64,000 nucleotides of DNA, from positions 1-64,000 of the forward strand of contig NZ_JAJNQN010000006.1 in NCBI RefSeq assembly GCF_022227845.1, written 5' to 3'. A model generated the notes under the pieces. That model did no database searches. It had not been told where the DNA came from and was given only the letters and a program-made list of their open reading frames with translations. Shown here one piece after another: positions 26,470 to 36,423 of the stretch (position 1 is its first letter; each line of letters begins with the position of its first letter). The stretch comes from Ectothiorhodospira lacustris (GTDB lineage: Bacteria; Pseudomonadota; Gammaproteobacteria; Ectothiorhodospirales; Ectothiorhodospiraceae). A program made the translations under genes and the position numbers.

Positions 26470-27243
26470 GTGACTGCCGCTTTGAAGACCTGTTCCCTGG
26501 GGGACGGCCCGGCGCTGACCCTGGTCCATGGCTGGGGCCTCAACGCCGGGGTCTGGGAGGATCTGGCTCGCGCCCTGGCCGATGATTTTCAGGTCCACCG
26601 CGTGGATCTGCCCGGCCATGGCGCCGCCGCCGATGAGACCCGACTGGGGGATCTGGATACCCTGGCGGATCGCCTGGCCGTCACCCTGCCGGACGCCGGG
26701 TCCACCCTGGTGGGTTGGTCCCTGGGCGCCCTGGTGGCCTTGCAGGCCGCGGCGCGCCATCCGCAACGGGTTCACCGGGTCATCCTGGTGGCCGGCACGC
26801 CGCGCTTCGTGCAGGCCCCGGACTGGCCCCATGCCATGCGCCTGCCGATCCTGGATGCCTTTGCCCAGGGGTTGGCGGCCCAGTATCAGGTGACGCTGAA
26901 CCGCTTTCTGGCCCTGCAGTTTCATGGCCTGCCCGATGCCCAGGCGACGCTGAAGACCCTGCGTGGCCGTCTGCTGGACAGCCCGCCCACGCCCAAGGCC
27001 CTGACCGAGGGGCTGGGACTGTTGCGGGACATGGACCTGCGCCCGACCCTGGCCGCCCTCCCATGTCCGGTGCATGCCGTGTTCGGCGAGTACGATACCC
27101 TGGTGCCCGCCGCCGCCGAGACGTCGTTCCGGGCGCTGCGGCCGACCATGCGCACCGCCGTGATCGAGGGCGCCGGCCATGCCCCGTTTCTGTCTCGACC
27201 GGCCGAATTCGAGGCCATTCTCCGGAGTTTTATGCATGACTGA
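26470..27243 (+). CDS. bioH: Pimeloyl-ACP methyl ester esterase BioH
   Basis: A 257-residue alpha/beta hydrolase that removes the methyl group from pimeloyl-ACP methyl ester to complete the pimelate precursor of biotin. LVHGWGLNAGVW near residue 18 and the nucleophile elbow GWSLG (Ser about residue 82) are intact; the Asp is in FGEYDTLV and the catalytic His in EGAGHAPFL. Start GTG at 26470 with GGAGAG seven bases upstream. It overlaps bioC by 8 bp. Confidence 0.92.
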   Translation: MTAALKTCSLGDGPALTLVHGWGLNAGVWEDLARALADDFQVHRVDLPGHGAAADETRLGDLDTLADRLAVTLPDAGSTLVGWSLGALVALQAAARHPQRVHRVILVAGTPRFVQAPDWPHAMRLPILDAFAQGLAAQYQVTLNRFLALQFHGLPDAQATLKTLRGRLLDSPPTPKALTEGLGLLRDMDLRPTLAALPCPVHAVFGEYDTLVPAAAETSFRALRPTMRTAVIEGAGHAPFLSRPAEFEAILRSFMHD

Positions 27244-28102
27244 TCTCACCCGTTACCGCGTGGACAAGCAGCGGGTGCGCGCCACCTTTGACCGGGCCGC
27301 GACATCCTATGACGAAGCGGCCGTGCTGCAGAAGGAGGTCTGTGCCCGGTTGCTGGAGCGGCTGGAGTGGATCCGGCTGCAGCCGACGCGGGTGCTGGAT
27401 GCGGGCACGGGAACGGGGCAGGGGCTGCACGGACTGCGTCGGCGTTATCGGGGTGCGCGGGTGGTGGGGCTGGATCTGTCGCCATCCATGCTGCAGCAGG
27501 TGAGAAAGGGCAGTGGTTGGTGGCGGCGGCCGGGCCTGGTGTGTGCCGATGTGGAGGCGTTGCCGTTTGCCGATGCCGGTTTTGATCTGATCTTTTCCAG
27601 TCTGACGATTCAGTGGTGCAATGATCTGGAGCGGACCTTTGCCGGGTTCCGGCGGGTGCTGGCCCCCGGCGGGCTGCTGATGTTCACGACCCTGGGGCCG
27701 GATACCCTCCATGAGCTGCGCTCGGCCTGGGAGGCGGTGGATGGCCATGCCCATGTGAACGCGTTTCTGGACATGCATGACGTGGGGGATGCTCTGGTGC
27801 GGGCCGGGTTTGCGGACCCGGTGATGGATGTGGAGCGGATCACGGTGACCTATCCGCAGATGCGGCGTTTGATGCGGGATCTGCAGGCGATCGGGGCCAC
27901 CAATGCCTTGCTGGGGCGGGGGCGGGGATTGACCACGCCATCGCGATTGCGGGCGGCGGAGGCGGCCTACGAGTCGTTCCGGACTGCGGAAGGGGTGTTG
28001 CCGGCCACCTATGAGGTGGTCTACGGGCATGCCTGGGTGACGGCCGCGCCGGCGCCCAGTCCGATGCCGGCGCGGGGGGTGATCCCGATTGCCCCGGGCT
28101 GA
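27236..28102 (+). CDS. bioC: Malonyl-ACP O-methyltransferase BioC
   Basis: A 288-residue SAM-dependent methyltransferase. VLDAGTGTGQGL (motif I, about residue 47), FDLIFSSLTIQWCNDL (a BioC hallmark) and LMFTTLGPDTLHELR are present. The ATG at 27236 overlaps the bioH stop and has GGAG about 9 bases upstream. BioC and BioH open and close the pimeloyl-ACP route; bioB, F, A and D are not in the window. Confidence 0.94.
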   Translation: MTDLTRYRVDKQRVRATFDRAATSYDEAAVLQKEVCARLLERLEWIRLQPTRVLDAGTGTGQGLHGLRRRYRGARVVGLDLSPSMLQQVRKGSGWWRRPGLVCADVEALPFADAGFDLIFSSLTIQWCNDLERTFAGFRRVLAPGGLLMFTTLGPDTLHELRSAWEAVDGHAHVNAFLDMHDVGDALVRAGFADPVMDVERITVTYPQMRRLMRDLQAIGATNALLGRGRGLTTPSRLRAAEAAYESFRTAEGVLPATYEVVYGHAWVTAAPAPSPMPARGVIPIAPG

Positions 28103-28123
28103 TCAATCTTCCTGTTGCCCCTA

Positions 28124-28136
28124 TCAATTCCATTGA
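28124..28136. promoter_or_regulatory. Short dyad TCAAT-TCC-ATTGA upstream of ccoN
   Basis: A perfect 13-bp dyad, 131 bp before the ccoN ATG, that does not fit the FNR/Anr consensus. A TATAGT hexamer follows at 28161-28166. Function is unclear. Confidence 0.3.
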
Positions 28137-28266
28137 GTCGAACCCTTTAATTCCTTGGGTTATAGTCGGATATGATGACCGCGGAGCCGACGATCGCCGG
28201 TTCGCAAAATTCCAGGGAAGGGTCTATACCCTTTATTAAAAAAAGGAAGACTCCAGAGACCTCGCC

Positions 28267-29763
28267 ATGGCACAGACCTCCTCCGCCGACGCCGACCGCA
28301 GTCGTACCCAGGTCGCGCCTTCCGAGCAGTACAACTACGAAATCGTCAAGAAATTCACCATCATGACCCTCGTCTGGGGCGTGCTTGGCATGGGGGTGGG
28401 GGTGTGGATCGCCTCTCAGCTCGCCTTTCCCTTCCTGAACTTCGATATCCCGCAGATCACCTACGGCCGTTTCCGGCCGGTGCACACCACCCTGGTGATC
28501 TTCGGCTTCGGCGGCAACGCCCTCTTTGCCACGTCCTACTACATCGTGCAGCGAACCTGCCAGACCCGCCTGTTCGGGCCGAAGCTGGCGGAATTCACCT
28601 TCTGGGGCTGGAACCTGGCGGTGGCGCTGGGGGCGATCACCTACATGCTGGGCTACACTCAGGGACGGGAGTACGCCGAGTTCACCTGGCAGATCGATCT
28701 GCTCATCACCGTGGTCTGGGTGGCCTATTTCCTGGTCTATCTGATGACCCTGCTGCGCCGGACCCAGCCCCACATCTACGTGGCCAACTGGTTCTTCATG
28801 GCCTTCATCCTGGCCACGGCCATCCTGCACATCTTCAATAACCTGGCGATCCCGGTGAGCCTGTTCAGCCTGGAGTCCTATTCCCTGTTCTCCGGGGTGC
28901 AGGATGCCATGACCCAGTGGTGGTACGGCCATAACGCGGTGGGCTTCTTCCTGACCGCCGCCTTCCTGGGGATGATGTACTACTTCGTGCCCAAGCAGGC
29001 GGGTCGGCCCATCTATTCCTACCGGCTGTCCATCGTCCACTTCTGGGCTTTGGTGTTCCTGTACATGTGGGTGGGTGCCCACCACCTGCACTGGACGGCC
29101 CTGCCGGACTGGGTCTCCACCCTGGCGGCCACCTTCTCCATCCTGTTGCTGCTGCCCTCCTGGGGCGGGATGATCAACGGGATCATGACCCTCTCCGGGG
29201 CCTGGCACAAACTGCGCACCGATCCCATCATGCTGTTCCTGATCACTTCCCTGTCCTTTTACGGCATGGCCACCTTCGAAGGACCGATGATGTCGCTCAA
29301 GAGCGTGAATGCCCTGTCCCATTACACCGACTGGACCGTGGGACATGTGCATTCCGGGACCCTGGGCTGGGTGGCCATGATCACCTTCGGTTCCATGTAT
29401 CACCTGATCCCGCGGCTGTGGGATACCCGGCTCTACAGCGTCCGCCTGGTGTACGTGCACTTCTTCCTGGCCACCATCGGCATCGTGCTCTACATCACCG
29501 CCATGTGGGTGGCGGGGATCGGGCAGGGCCTGATGCTGCGGGCCTTCGATGAGTTCGGCAATCTCTCCTATACCTTCATCGAGACGGTGGTGTTCCTGCA
29601 TCAGCCCTATGTGGTTCGTGCCCTGGGGGGCGGGTTCTTCCTGGCCGGGATGCTGCTGATGGCCTACAACATCTACAAGACCATCGAACCGGTGCGTCGG
29701 GGGGCGGCTCGGCAGGCCGCGTCCGGCCGGGCCGACACGACGGCATCTGCTTCGCGGGCCTGA
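28267..29763 (+). CDS. ccoN: cbb3 cytochrome c oxidase subunit I
   Basis: A 498-residue polytopic subunit (12 membrane helices expected) of the C-type haem-copper oxidase, carrying haem b and the haem b3-CuB centre where oxygen is reduced. The [10 protein letters not shown] stretch (CuB ligand His), VGAHHLHW (two CuB His) and [10 protein letters not shown] (haem ligands) are present. It opens an eight-gene cluster ccoNOQP-GHIS plus a small protein. A hairpin-prone segment (AAGGGT...ACCCTT) lies about 40 bp upstream of the ATG. No full FNR box was found. Confidence 0.97.
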   Translation: MAQTSSADADRSRTQVAPSEQYNYEIVKKFTIMTLVWGVLGMGVGVWIASQLAFPFLNFDIPQITYGRFRPVHTTLVIFGFGGNALFATSYYIVQRTCQTRLFGPKLAEFTFWGWNLAVALGAITYMLGYTQGREYAEFTWQIDLLITVVWVAYFLVYLMTLLRRTQPHIYVANWFFMAFILATAILHIFNNLAIPVSLFSLESYSLFSGVQDAMTQWWYGHNAVGFFLTAAFLGMMYYFVPKQAGRPIYSYRLSIVHFWALVFLYMWVGAHHLHWTALPDWVSTLAATFSILLLLPSWGGMINGIMTLSGAWHKLRTDPIMLFLITSLSFYGMATFEGPMMSLKSVNALSHYTDWTVGHVHSGTLGWVAMITFGSMYHLIPRLWDTRLYSVRLVYVHFFLATIGIVLYITAMWVAGIGQGLMLRAFDEFGNLSYTFIETVVFLHQPYVVRALGGGFFLAGMLLMAYNIYKTIEPVRRGAARQAASGRADTTASASRA

Positions 29764-29781
29764 CGGGGGAACTGCACCGCC

Positions 29782-30516
29782 ATGAAACACGAAACCATAG
29801 AAACCAATGCCGGCCTGCTGATCGCCCTGACCCTGGTGGTGATCAGCATCGGGGGGCTGGTGGAGATCGTGCCCCTGTTCTACATCGACGATACCGTGGA
29901 GGAGGTGGAAGGGGTGCGTCCCTATACCCCGCTGGAACTGCGGGGCCGGGATCTTTACGTGCGTGAAGGGTGTTACACCTGCCATTCCCAGATGATCCGA
30001 CCGTTCCGGGACGAGATGCTGCGTTACGGGCATTATTCCCTGGCGGCGGAATCCATGTATGACCATCCCTTCCAGTGGGGCTCCAAGCGCACCGGACCGG
30101 ATCTGGCCCGGGTGGGGGGCAAGTATTCCAACGACTGGCACGTCCGCCACCTGATCGAGCCTCGTGCCGTGGTGCCCGAGTCCATCATGCCCGGCTATCC
30201 CTGGCTGGCGCGGCGGGATCTGCGCTATGGCGACATTGAGCAGCGCATGCGCGCCCTGCGCATCGCCGGGGTACCCTATTCCCTGACCGAGGAGGAGTTT
30301 GCCGCCAATGTGGAACGCTTCGGCGAGGAGACGGCACGGCAACTGGACATTACCCGCGCCCGGGAGAACCTGGAGGCCCAGGCCCGGCGCGGAAACTACG
30401 ATGGGGACCCCTCCCGGATCACGGAGATGGATGCCATGGTGGCCTATCTGCAGATGTTGGGGACCCTGGTGGACTTCACCCGGTATGACGAAGGGTACTT
30501 CGTGGAATTCAGGTAG
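29782..30516 (+). CDS. ccoO: cbb3 oxidase monohaem cytochrome c subunit
   Basis: A 244-residue membrane-anchored cytochrome: one N-terminal helix (about 10-32), then CYTCH (haem c) near residue 63 with [14 protein letters not shown], and a distal Met within IMPGYPWL. It passes electrons to the CcoN haems. 18 bp after ccoN. Confidence 0.97.
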   Translation: MKHETIETNAGLLIALTLVVISIGGLVEIVPLFYIDDTVEEVEGVRPYTPLELRGRDLYVREGCYTCHSQMIRPFRDEMLRYGHYSLAAESMYDHPFQWGSKRTGPDLARVGGKYSNDWHVRHLIEPRAVVPESIMPGYPWLARRDLRYGDIEQRMRALRIAGVPYSLTEEEFAANVERFGEETARQLDITRARENLEAQARRGNYDGDPSRITEMDAMVAYLQMLGTLVDFTRYDEGYFVEFR

Positions 30517-30536
30517 TTTTGATGTGGGAGGTTCTT

Positions 30537-30734
30537 ATGGATCTCTGGTCTTGGATCACGGATCTCAATAACAGCAAGATGGTGGCCCTGCTGCTGTTTT
30601 TCAGCACCTTCGTCGGCATCCTGATTTATCTGTTTTCCAGCCGCAAGCGGTCGGAGCGGCTGGAGTCCTACCGGTACATTCCCTTTGACGACGATGAGCC
30701 GGATCAAAAGCACCAAGACGAGAAACAGTCATGA
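30537..30734 (+). CDS. ccoQ: cbb3 oxidase small subunit CcoQ
   Basis: A 65-residue protein with one membrane helix (about residues 14-34) and an acidic C-terminus. The ATG at 30537 has GGGAGG six bases upstream; earlier starts (30522 ATG, 30519 TTG) give weaker spacing. Its stop overlaps the ccoP start (ATGA). CcoQ stabilises the complex. Confidence 0.9.
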   Translation: MDLWSWITDLNNSKMVALLLFFSTFVGILIYLFSSRKRSERLESYRYIPFDDDEPDQKHQDEKQS

Positions 30735-31675
30735 ACGAACCCGGACACGAGCAGCAGTCGGCCTCCGGCAAGCCGGGGGGTGTGAAAACCACCGGCCACG
30801 TCTGGGACGATGACCTGCGCGAGTACAACAACCCTTTGCCGCGCTGGTGGCTGTGGAGCTTCTACGCCACGGTGGTGTTTTCCCTGATCTACTGGCTGCT
30901 GTACCCCGCCTGGCCCATCGCCGGGACCTATACCAAGGGGATTTCCTGGATCAATTACGAGGTGGAGGGTGAGCCCCAGCGTAGCCACTGGAACAGCCGG
31001 GCGCTGCTGGTGCGGGAGATGCAGACCAGTGATGCGGCGGTGCGTCAGCGGGAGTTTCTGCAGGTGATCGCGGCGGCGGACCATGACACGGTGCTGTCCG
31101 ATACGGACATGCTGGCGTTCGTGAATTCCTATGCCCGGGGGATTTTCGGTGACTTCTGCGCCGCCTGTCATCAGACCGGGGGCGCGGGCATCATCGGTCT
31201 GTATCCGAACCTGGCGGACGACAACTGGCACTGGGGCGGTACCATCCAGGCCATCGAACAGACCATCACCCGGGGACGTATGGGTTACATGCCCCCTTAC
31301 CGCGAAACCTTCGATGACCAGCAGGCCGATGCGGTGGCCGCCTATGTGCTGAGCCTGGCCGGACACGAGGGCGGGGATCCGGAGCAGGTGAGCCTGGGCG
31401 GGTCCATCTACCAGGGTTACGAGGGCGGCTGTTATGCCTGTCATGGCCGCGAGGGGCTGGGGCTCAAGTCTCAGGGGGCGCCGAATCTGACCAACGACAT
31501 CTGGCAGAACATCGATGTGACGGGTGCGCAAAGCCATGCCGAGCGTCAGGCCCTGGTTCGGGACCTGATCCTGCGCGGGGTGCAGCGGGAGATGCCCGCC
31601 TTCGGTGATCGGCTTTCCCCGGCGGAGATCCGGGTGCTGGCCACCTATGTGCATCAACTGGGTGGGGGGCTTTAA
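30731..31675 (+). CDS. ccoP: cbb3 oxidase dihaem cytochrome c subunit
   Basis: A 314-residue protein with a membrane helix (about 38-59) and two c-haem domains: CAACH near residue 142 and CYACH near residue 236. It receives electrons from soluble cytochrome c and passes them to CcoO. The pattern of N-terminal helix, two haem sites and C-terminal helix-rich domain is standard. Confidence 0.97.
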   Translation: MNEPGHEQQSASGKPGGVKTTGHVWDDDLREYNNPLPRWWLWSFYATVVFSLIYWLLYPAWPIAGTYTKGISWINYEVEGEPQRSHWNSRALLVREMQTSDAAVRQREFLQVIAAADHDTVLSDTDMLAFVNSYARGIFGDFCAACHQTGGAGIIGLYPNLADDNWHWGGTIQAIEQTITRGRMGYMPPYRETFDDQQADAVAAYVLSLAGHEGGDPEQVSLGGSIYQGYEGGCYACHGREGLGLKSQGAPNLTNDIWQNIDVTGAQSHAERQALVRDLILRGVQREMPAFGDRLSPAEIRVLATYVHQLGGGL

Positions 31676-31693
31676 CCGCAGTATGGAGATTGA

Positions 31694-33088
31694 ATGTCCG
31701 AGCAATACCAGGCCCGTATTCCCATCTATCCCCGCAGCGTCAAGGGCCGTTTTCGCAACCTGAAATGGGCCGTTCTGGCTCTGGCCTACGGGGTGTTCTT
31801 CTTGTTGCCCTGGGTCCGCTGGGAACGGGCATTCGGGCCTGACCAGGCGGTGCTGTTCGATATCCCCGGCCGGCGTTTTTATCTCTTCGACCTGCTGGTC
31901 CATCCCCAGGATATCTTCTGGCTGGCGGCGGTGCTCATCATCCTGGCCCTGCTGCTGTTCATGGTCACCGGGCTGGCAGGGCGGGTTTTCTGCGGCTATT
32001 TCTGCTTTCAGACCCTGTGGACCGATGTGTTCATGGCCATCGAGCGGGGCATCCAGGGTGACCGCGGCGCTCGCATGCGCCTGGACCGGTCGGGCTGGAC
32101 TGTCCGGCGATTCCTGAAAAAGGGCGCGACCCATGCCGCCTGGCTGGGGGTGGCCTTTCTCACCGGGCTGACCTTCACCCTCTACTGGGCCGATGCGCCC
32201 GCCCTGACGGCGGCCTTCTTTGCCGGACAGGCGCCCTTTGCCGCTTACGTGACCACCGGGTTTCTCACCTTGACCACCTGGCTGCTGGCCGGGGTGCTGA
32301 GGGAGCAGGTCTGTACCTACATGTGCCCCTATGCCCGGTTCCAGAGTGTGATGTTCGACCGGGATACCCTCATCATTTCCTATGACCGCGACCGTGGGGA
32401 GGGGACCGCGGGGCGGGCCACCCTGCGGGCCGGGGGGCGTGACCTGACGACGCGCCGGGCCGCCGGGGTCGGTGACTGCATCGACTGCGATTACTGTGTA
32501 CAGGTGTGTCCGGTGGGTATCGATATCCGTGACGGTCTGCAGTACCAGTGCATCCACTGTGGCCTGTGCGTGGACGCCTGTGATGCGGTGATGGATCGCC
32601 TCAAGTGGCCTAGGGGGTTGGTGCGGTATACCTCCGAGCATGCCCTGGAGGGCCGCAAGACCCGGTGGCTCAAGCCCAAGACCCTGGGTTACGGGTTGCC
32701 GCTGTTGCTGATCACGGCGCTCCTGGTCTGGGGGGTGGCCCATCAGGCACCGCTGGATGCCTCGGTGAATCAGGTCCGTCAGCCGCTGTTTGTGCGTCTG
32801 TCGGATGGTTCGATCCAGAACAGTTACGAGATCAAGGTGAACAACAAGACCCAGCACCCCATGACTCTGGAGGTGCGGGTGTCGGGGCTGGACGGGGCGG
32901 TGCTGGACATGGGGCGGATCGAGCGAGTGACGCTGATGCCGGAGCATCGGACCACATTGCTGGCCCGGGTGCGTTATCAGGCCCCGACGGGGGCGGCGCG
33001 CCGGCAGGTACTGGTGTTTGAGCTGGTGCCGGTGATGCCGGAGGGGCTGGAGCCGGTGCTGGTGGGATCGCAGTTCATACTGAGATAG
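31694..33088 (+). CDS. ccoG: cbb3 oxidase accessory ferredoxin-like protein CcoG
   Basis: A 464-residue membrane protein (RdxA/FixG family) with about five helices and two 4Fe-4S motifs: CIDCDYCVQVCP near residue 261 and CIHCGLCVDAC about 30 residues later. A CGYFCFQ motif lies in an N-terminal membrane region. The C-terminal third is a periplasmic Ig-like domain. CcoG is thought to reduce copper for the oxidase. 18 bp after ccoP. Confidence 0.95.
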   Translation: MSEQYQARIPIYPRSVKGRFRNLKWAVLALAYGVFFLLPWVRWERAFGPDQAVLFDIPGRRFYLFDLLVHPQDIFWLAAVLIILALLLFMVTGLAGRVFCGYFCFQTLWTDVFMAIERGIQGDRGARMRLDRSGWTVRRFLKKGATHAAWLGVAFLTGLTFTLYWADAPALTAAFFAGQAPFAAYVTTGFLTLTTWLLAGVLREQVCTYMCPYARFQSVMFDRDTLIISYDRDRGEGTAGRATLRAGGRDLTTRRAAGVGDCIDCDYCVQVCPVGIDIRDGLQYQCIHCGLCVDACDAVMDRLKWPRGLVRYTSEHALEGRKTRWLKPKTLGYGLPLLLITALLVWGVAHQAPLDASVNQVRQPLFVRLSDGSIQNSYEIKVNNKTQHPMTLEVRVSGLDGAVLDMGRIERVTLMPEHRTTLLARVRYQAPTGAARRQVLVFELVPVMPEGLEPVLVGSQFILR

Positions 33089-33109
33089 GTTTTAACCGGA
33101 GACACGATC

Positions 33110-33937
33110 ATGGATTCACTCGTCCTCAGCCTGGGTCTTGGCGTCGGCGCCGCCATGGTGCTGTTCTTCGTCCTCTACCGCTTCACTCGTCTACGGGCCT
33201 ACCAGGTGTCCCTCACGGTGCTGGCGGCGGTGCTGCTGGTGTTCATCCCCGTCTCCATCGTGTTCTGGCCTGGCGCCGATGTCTTTGCCATCCATCTGGC
33301 CCTCTACATGATCACCCCCTATGGCCTGGGCATCATCATGTCCCAGTTGGAAAACCAGAAGACTCGCGACAGCCGGCAGGCCGGTCGGCTGCGCATCCAC
33401 TGGGCACCCGCCGCCATCGTGGGCTTCTTCATCGTCATCGCCACCGTGAACGGCATCCTCGTGACCCTGGCCCACCAGGGCATGCCCAGCGGCATGGTGG
33501 GGAGACTCCTGCCCGAACCCCGCAGCGGGGCCGAACAGGTGACGTCCTTCTTTCCCGGCACCGCCGCCCACATCTCCCACAAGAATCAGGCCCTGGCCCA
33601 GAAGTACATGGAACAGGCCCGGATCCAGGCCGAGCGGGGCTGGCAGGTGCGTCAGGGCTGGCTGGAGGCCCCCCGTCTGGACAGGGACAGCATCTTCCAG
33701 GTGAAGGTCACGGACCGTACCGGTGCGCCGGTCAGCCGGGCGCTGGTGGCGGGGGAGTTCATGCGCCCCTCCGATGAGCGCCTGGATCAGCCCTTCCACA
33801 TGACCGAAATCGGTCCCGGCCTGTATCAGGCCCGGTTGCGCTTTCCCGCTCCCGGCCGCTGGGATCTGCTGCTGCAGGTCCGCCGGGGGGAGGCCCTGCA
33901 CGAACAGCGGGGCATGACCTCGGTGCGTGAAGGGTGA
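33110..33937 (+). CDS. ccoH: FixH/CcoH-family protein, extended
   Basis: A 275-residue protein, longer than ordinary CcoH (about 150-180). It has three probable membrane helices in its N-terminal part (about 5-24, 34-54 and 96-118) and a C-terminal FixH-like beta domain (about 195-270, with FQVKVTDRTGAPVSRALV). CcoH-type proteins assist cbb3 assembly. It lies between ccoG and ccoI and overlaps ccoI by 4 bp, so the assignment from context is firm even though length is unusual. Confidence 0.85.
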   Translation: MDSLVLSLGLGVGAAMVLFFVLYRFTRLRAYQVSLTVLAAVLLVFIPVSIVFWPGADVFAIHLALYMITPYGLGIIMSQLENQKTRDSRQAGRLRIHWAPAAIVGFFIVIATVNGILVTLAHQGMPSGMVGRLLPEPRSGAEQVTSFFPGTAAHISHKNQALAQKYMEQARIQAERGWQVRQGWLEAPRLDRDSIFQVKVTDRTGAPVSRALVAGEFMRPSDERLDQPFHMTEIGPGLYQARLRFPAPGRWDLLLQVRRGEALHEQRGMTSVREG

Positions 33938-36423
33938 ACGTGATCCTGCAATCCGCCTTTGAGGCGGGCACGCCGGGCGCGGCTCGGTCCTGCTTTCACT
34001 GCGGCCTGCCGGTGCCCGCAGGCACGGATTTCAGCCTGACCGTGGAGGGGGAAGCACAGGCCTTCTGCTGCCCCGGTTGCCGGGCAGTGGCGGCGGCCAT
34101 CATCGATGCCGGTCTGGCCGATTATTACCGCCATCGCACGGAAAAGGCCGGCGCCCCGCCGGATCCCGCCGCGGCCCTGGATGCCCTGGCCCTCTACGAC
34201 AGCGAGCAGGTACAGCGCAGTTTTGTGCATGTGACGTCGGGGAATTTGCGGGAGGCCTCGCTGATGCTGGAGGGCATCGTCTGTGCCGCCTGCGTCTGGC
34301 TGAGTGAACGTCATGTGCAGGCTTTGCCGGGGGTGGTGTCTTTTGCCGTGAACTATTCCACCCATCGCGCCCGAGTGCGATGGGATCAGAGCCGGATCAG
34401 CCTCAGCGCCATCCTGAGGGCCATCACGGAGATCGGTTACCGGGCCCATCCGTTTGATCCCGGACGCCGGGAGGCGGTCTTTCGCAAGGAGCGGGACCGG
34501 GCCTTGCGGCGTCTGGCGGTGGCAGGCCTGGGGATGATGCAGGTGATGATGATCGCCGTGGCCCTGTGGCTGGGCCATGGGGTGCCCGGCCAGGACGACA
34601 TGATGCAGTTCCTGCGCTGGGTGGCCATGCTGGTGGCGGCACCGGTGGTGTTCTATGCCGGGGCCGGTTTCTTTGTGTCCGCCTGGCGGGACCTGCGTCG
34701 GCGACGCCTGGGGATGGACGTGCCGGTGGCCCTGGCCATCGGTTCCACCTTTGTCGCCAGCGCCTGGGCCACGGTGACCGGGCATCCGGAACATGTGTAT
34801 TTCGAGTCGGTAACCATGTTCGTGTTCTTCCTGCTCACCGGGCGGTATCTGGAGATGGCGGCCCGTCAGCGGGCAGGTCAGGCCACCGAATCCCTGGGGC
34901 GCCTGCTGCCGACGGTGGCCACCCGTATCGGGGAGACGGGCGATGAGGAGGTGCCGGTGACCGAATTGCTGCCCGGAGACCGGGTGCGGGTCAGGCCGGG
35001 GGCGCCGGTGCCGGCGGACGGGGTGGTGCTCTTGGGGACCTCCAGCGTGGACGAGTCTTTACTCACGGGCGAGAGCCTGCCCCGGCGCCGGTCGGCGGGG
35101 GATACCCTGGTGGGCGGCACGGTGAATGTGGAAAGCCCGCTGGTGATGCGGGTGGACCAGGTGGGGCAGGAGACGGTGCTCTCATCCATCCAGCGCCTGC
35201 TGGCGCGGGCGCAGACGGAAAAGCCCCCCATGGCCCGGCTGGCGGAACGGGGTACGGGCTGGTTCGTGGGGGCGGTCCTGTTGCTGACCCTGGTGACGGG
35301 GCTGGTGTGGTGGCTGTGGGTGGATCCTGCCCGCGCCTTCTGGGTGATGGTGACCATGCTGGTGGTGAGTTGTCCCTGTGCCCTGGCCCTGGCCACCCCG
35401 GCGGCGATCACGGCGGCCACCGGGGCACTGACCGGCCGCGGCCTGTTGACGGCCCGGGGGCAGGCCCTGGAACACCTGGCCGGGATCACGGATGTGGTGT
35501 TCGACAAGACCGGGACCTTGACCGAGGGACGCCTGAGCCTGCGGACGGTGGCGGTGCTGGGGGATGTGGATGAGGCCGGTTGCCTGAAATATGCCCGCAT
35601 CCTGGAGGCCGGTTCCGAGCATCCGGTGGGGCGGGTGTTTCAGCGGGTCGGGGCGGGTGGCGGATCGGGGCCGATAGAGGCCGCCGGAGAGATCCGCGCC
35701 CATCCCGGCCGGGGCATGGAAGGGGTGGTCCGGGGCCGTCGGCTGCGCATCGGCGCGCCGGGTTTTGTCCGTGAGCTCGGCCCCGATGCCGTCGATGACC
35801 CACGTCTGGCGCGTCTGGTCGGGCAATGGCCCCATGCGGGGCATGTGGTGTTGGGCGACGATCAGGGCCTGCTGGCGGCCTTCGTGCTGGAGGACCGTAC
35901 CCGCCCGGATGCCCTGGCAGCGGTGACGGGACTCAAGGCTCGGGGCATCACCGTGCATCTGTTTTCGGGGGATGCCCCGGTGGCGGTGTCCTTTCTGGCC
36001 TGGCAACTGGGGATCGAGGATGCCCGGGGCGGCCTGTCTCCGGCGGACAAGCTGGCGGCCCTGGAGGCGTTGCAGTCGGCAGGCCGGGTGGTGGCCATGG
36101 TGGGGGATGGCGTCAATGATGCCCCGGTGCTGTCCAAGGCCCATGTGTCGGTGGCCATGGCGGGCGGGACGCAGCTGGCCCAGTCGGGGGCGGACATGAT
36201 CCTGTATCGGGATCAGCCCGGGGTGCTGCCGGCCGGGGTGGACAAGGCCCGGGAGACGGTGGCCGTGATCCGGCAGAACATCCGCTGGGCCATCGGTTAC
36301 AACGCCCTGGCGCTGCCGGTGGCGGCGGCGGGACTGCTCACGCCCTGGCTGGCGGCCCTGGGGATGTCCTTGAGTTCGCTGGTGGTGGTGGTGAATGCAT
36401 TGCGGTTACGGGATTCACGCTGA
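33934..36423 (+). CDS. ccoI: Copper-exporting P1B-type ATPase CcoI
   Basis: An 829-residue P-type ATPase. An N-terminal cysteine cluster (Cys20, Cys23, Cys45, Cys46, Cys49) belongs to the metal-binding domain of FixI/CcoI proteins, followed by a CAAC site at Cys117-Cys120, eight membrane helices with the SCPCALAL motif, DKTGTLT near residue 525, a HP motif (EHPVG), and GDGVND. It delivers copper for the oxidase CuB centre. Start GTG at 33934 overlaps the ccoH stop; another GTG lies two codons on. Confidence 0.95.
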   Translation: MNVILQSAFEAGTPGAARSCFHCGLPVPAGTDFSLTVEGEAQAFCCPGCRAVAAAIIDAGLADYYRHRTEKAGAPPDPAAALDALALYDSEQVQRSFVHVTSGNLREASLMLEGIVCAACVWLSERHVQALPGVVSFAVNYSTHRARVRWDQSRISLSAILRAITEIGYRAHPFDPGRREAVFRKERDRALRRLAVAGLGMMQVMMIAVALWLGHGVPGQDDMMQFLRWVAMLVAAPVVFYAGAGFFVSAWRDLRRRRLGMDVPVALAIGSTFVASAWATVTGHPEHVYFESVTMFVFFLLTGRYLEMAARQRAGQATESLGRLLPTVATRIGETGDEEVPVTELLPGDRVRVRPGAPVPADGVVLLGTSSVDESLLTGESLPRRRSAGDTLVGGTVNVESPLVMRVDQVGQETVLSSIQRLLARAQTEKPPMARLAERGTGWFVGAVLLLTLVTGLVWWLWVDPARAFWVMVTMLVVSCPCALALATPAAITAATGALTGRGLLTARGQALEHLAGITDVVFDKTGTLTEGRLSLRTVAVLGDVDEAGCLKYARILEAGSEHPVGRVFQRVGAGGGSGPIEAAGEIRAHPGRGMEGVVRGRRLRIGAPGFVRELGPDAVDDPRLARLVGQWPHAGHVVLGDDQGLLAAFVLEDRTRPDALAAVTGLKARGITVHLFSGDAPVAVSFLAWQLGIEDARGGLSPADKLAALEALQSAGRVVAMVGDGVNDAPVLSKAHVSVAMAGGTQLAQSGADMILYRDQPGVLPAGVDKARETVAVIRQNIRWAIGYNALALPVAAAGLLTPWLAALGMSLSSLVVVVNALRLRDSR

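Noticed and set aside
28090-28166. FNR/Anr box before ccoN
   Set aside because: ATCAA occurs at 28123-28127 but no TTGAT half lies at the right distance; only a short unrelated dyad is seen.
28147-30342. 731-codon open frame on the minus strand
   Set aside because: It runs antisense to ccoN and ccoO and has His/Gln/Gly-rich, low-complexity translation typical of a shadow of high-GC genes.
30704-32947. 747-codon open frame on the minus strand
   Set aside because: It is antisense to ccoP and ccoG, with no recognisable domain.
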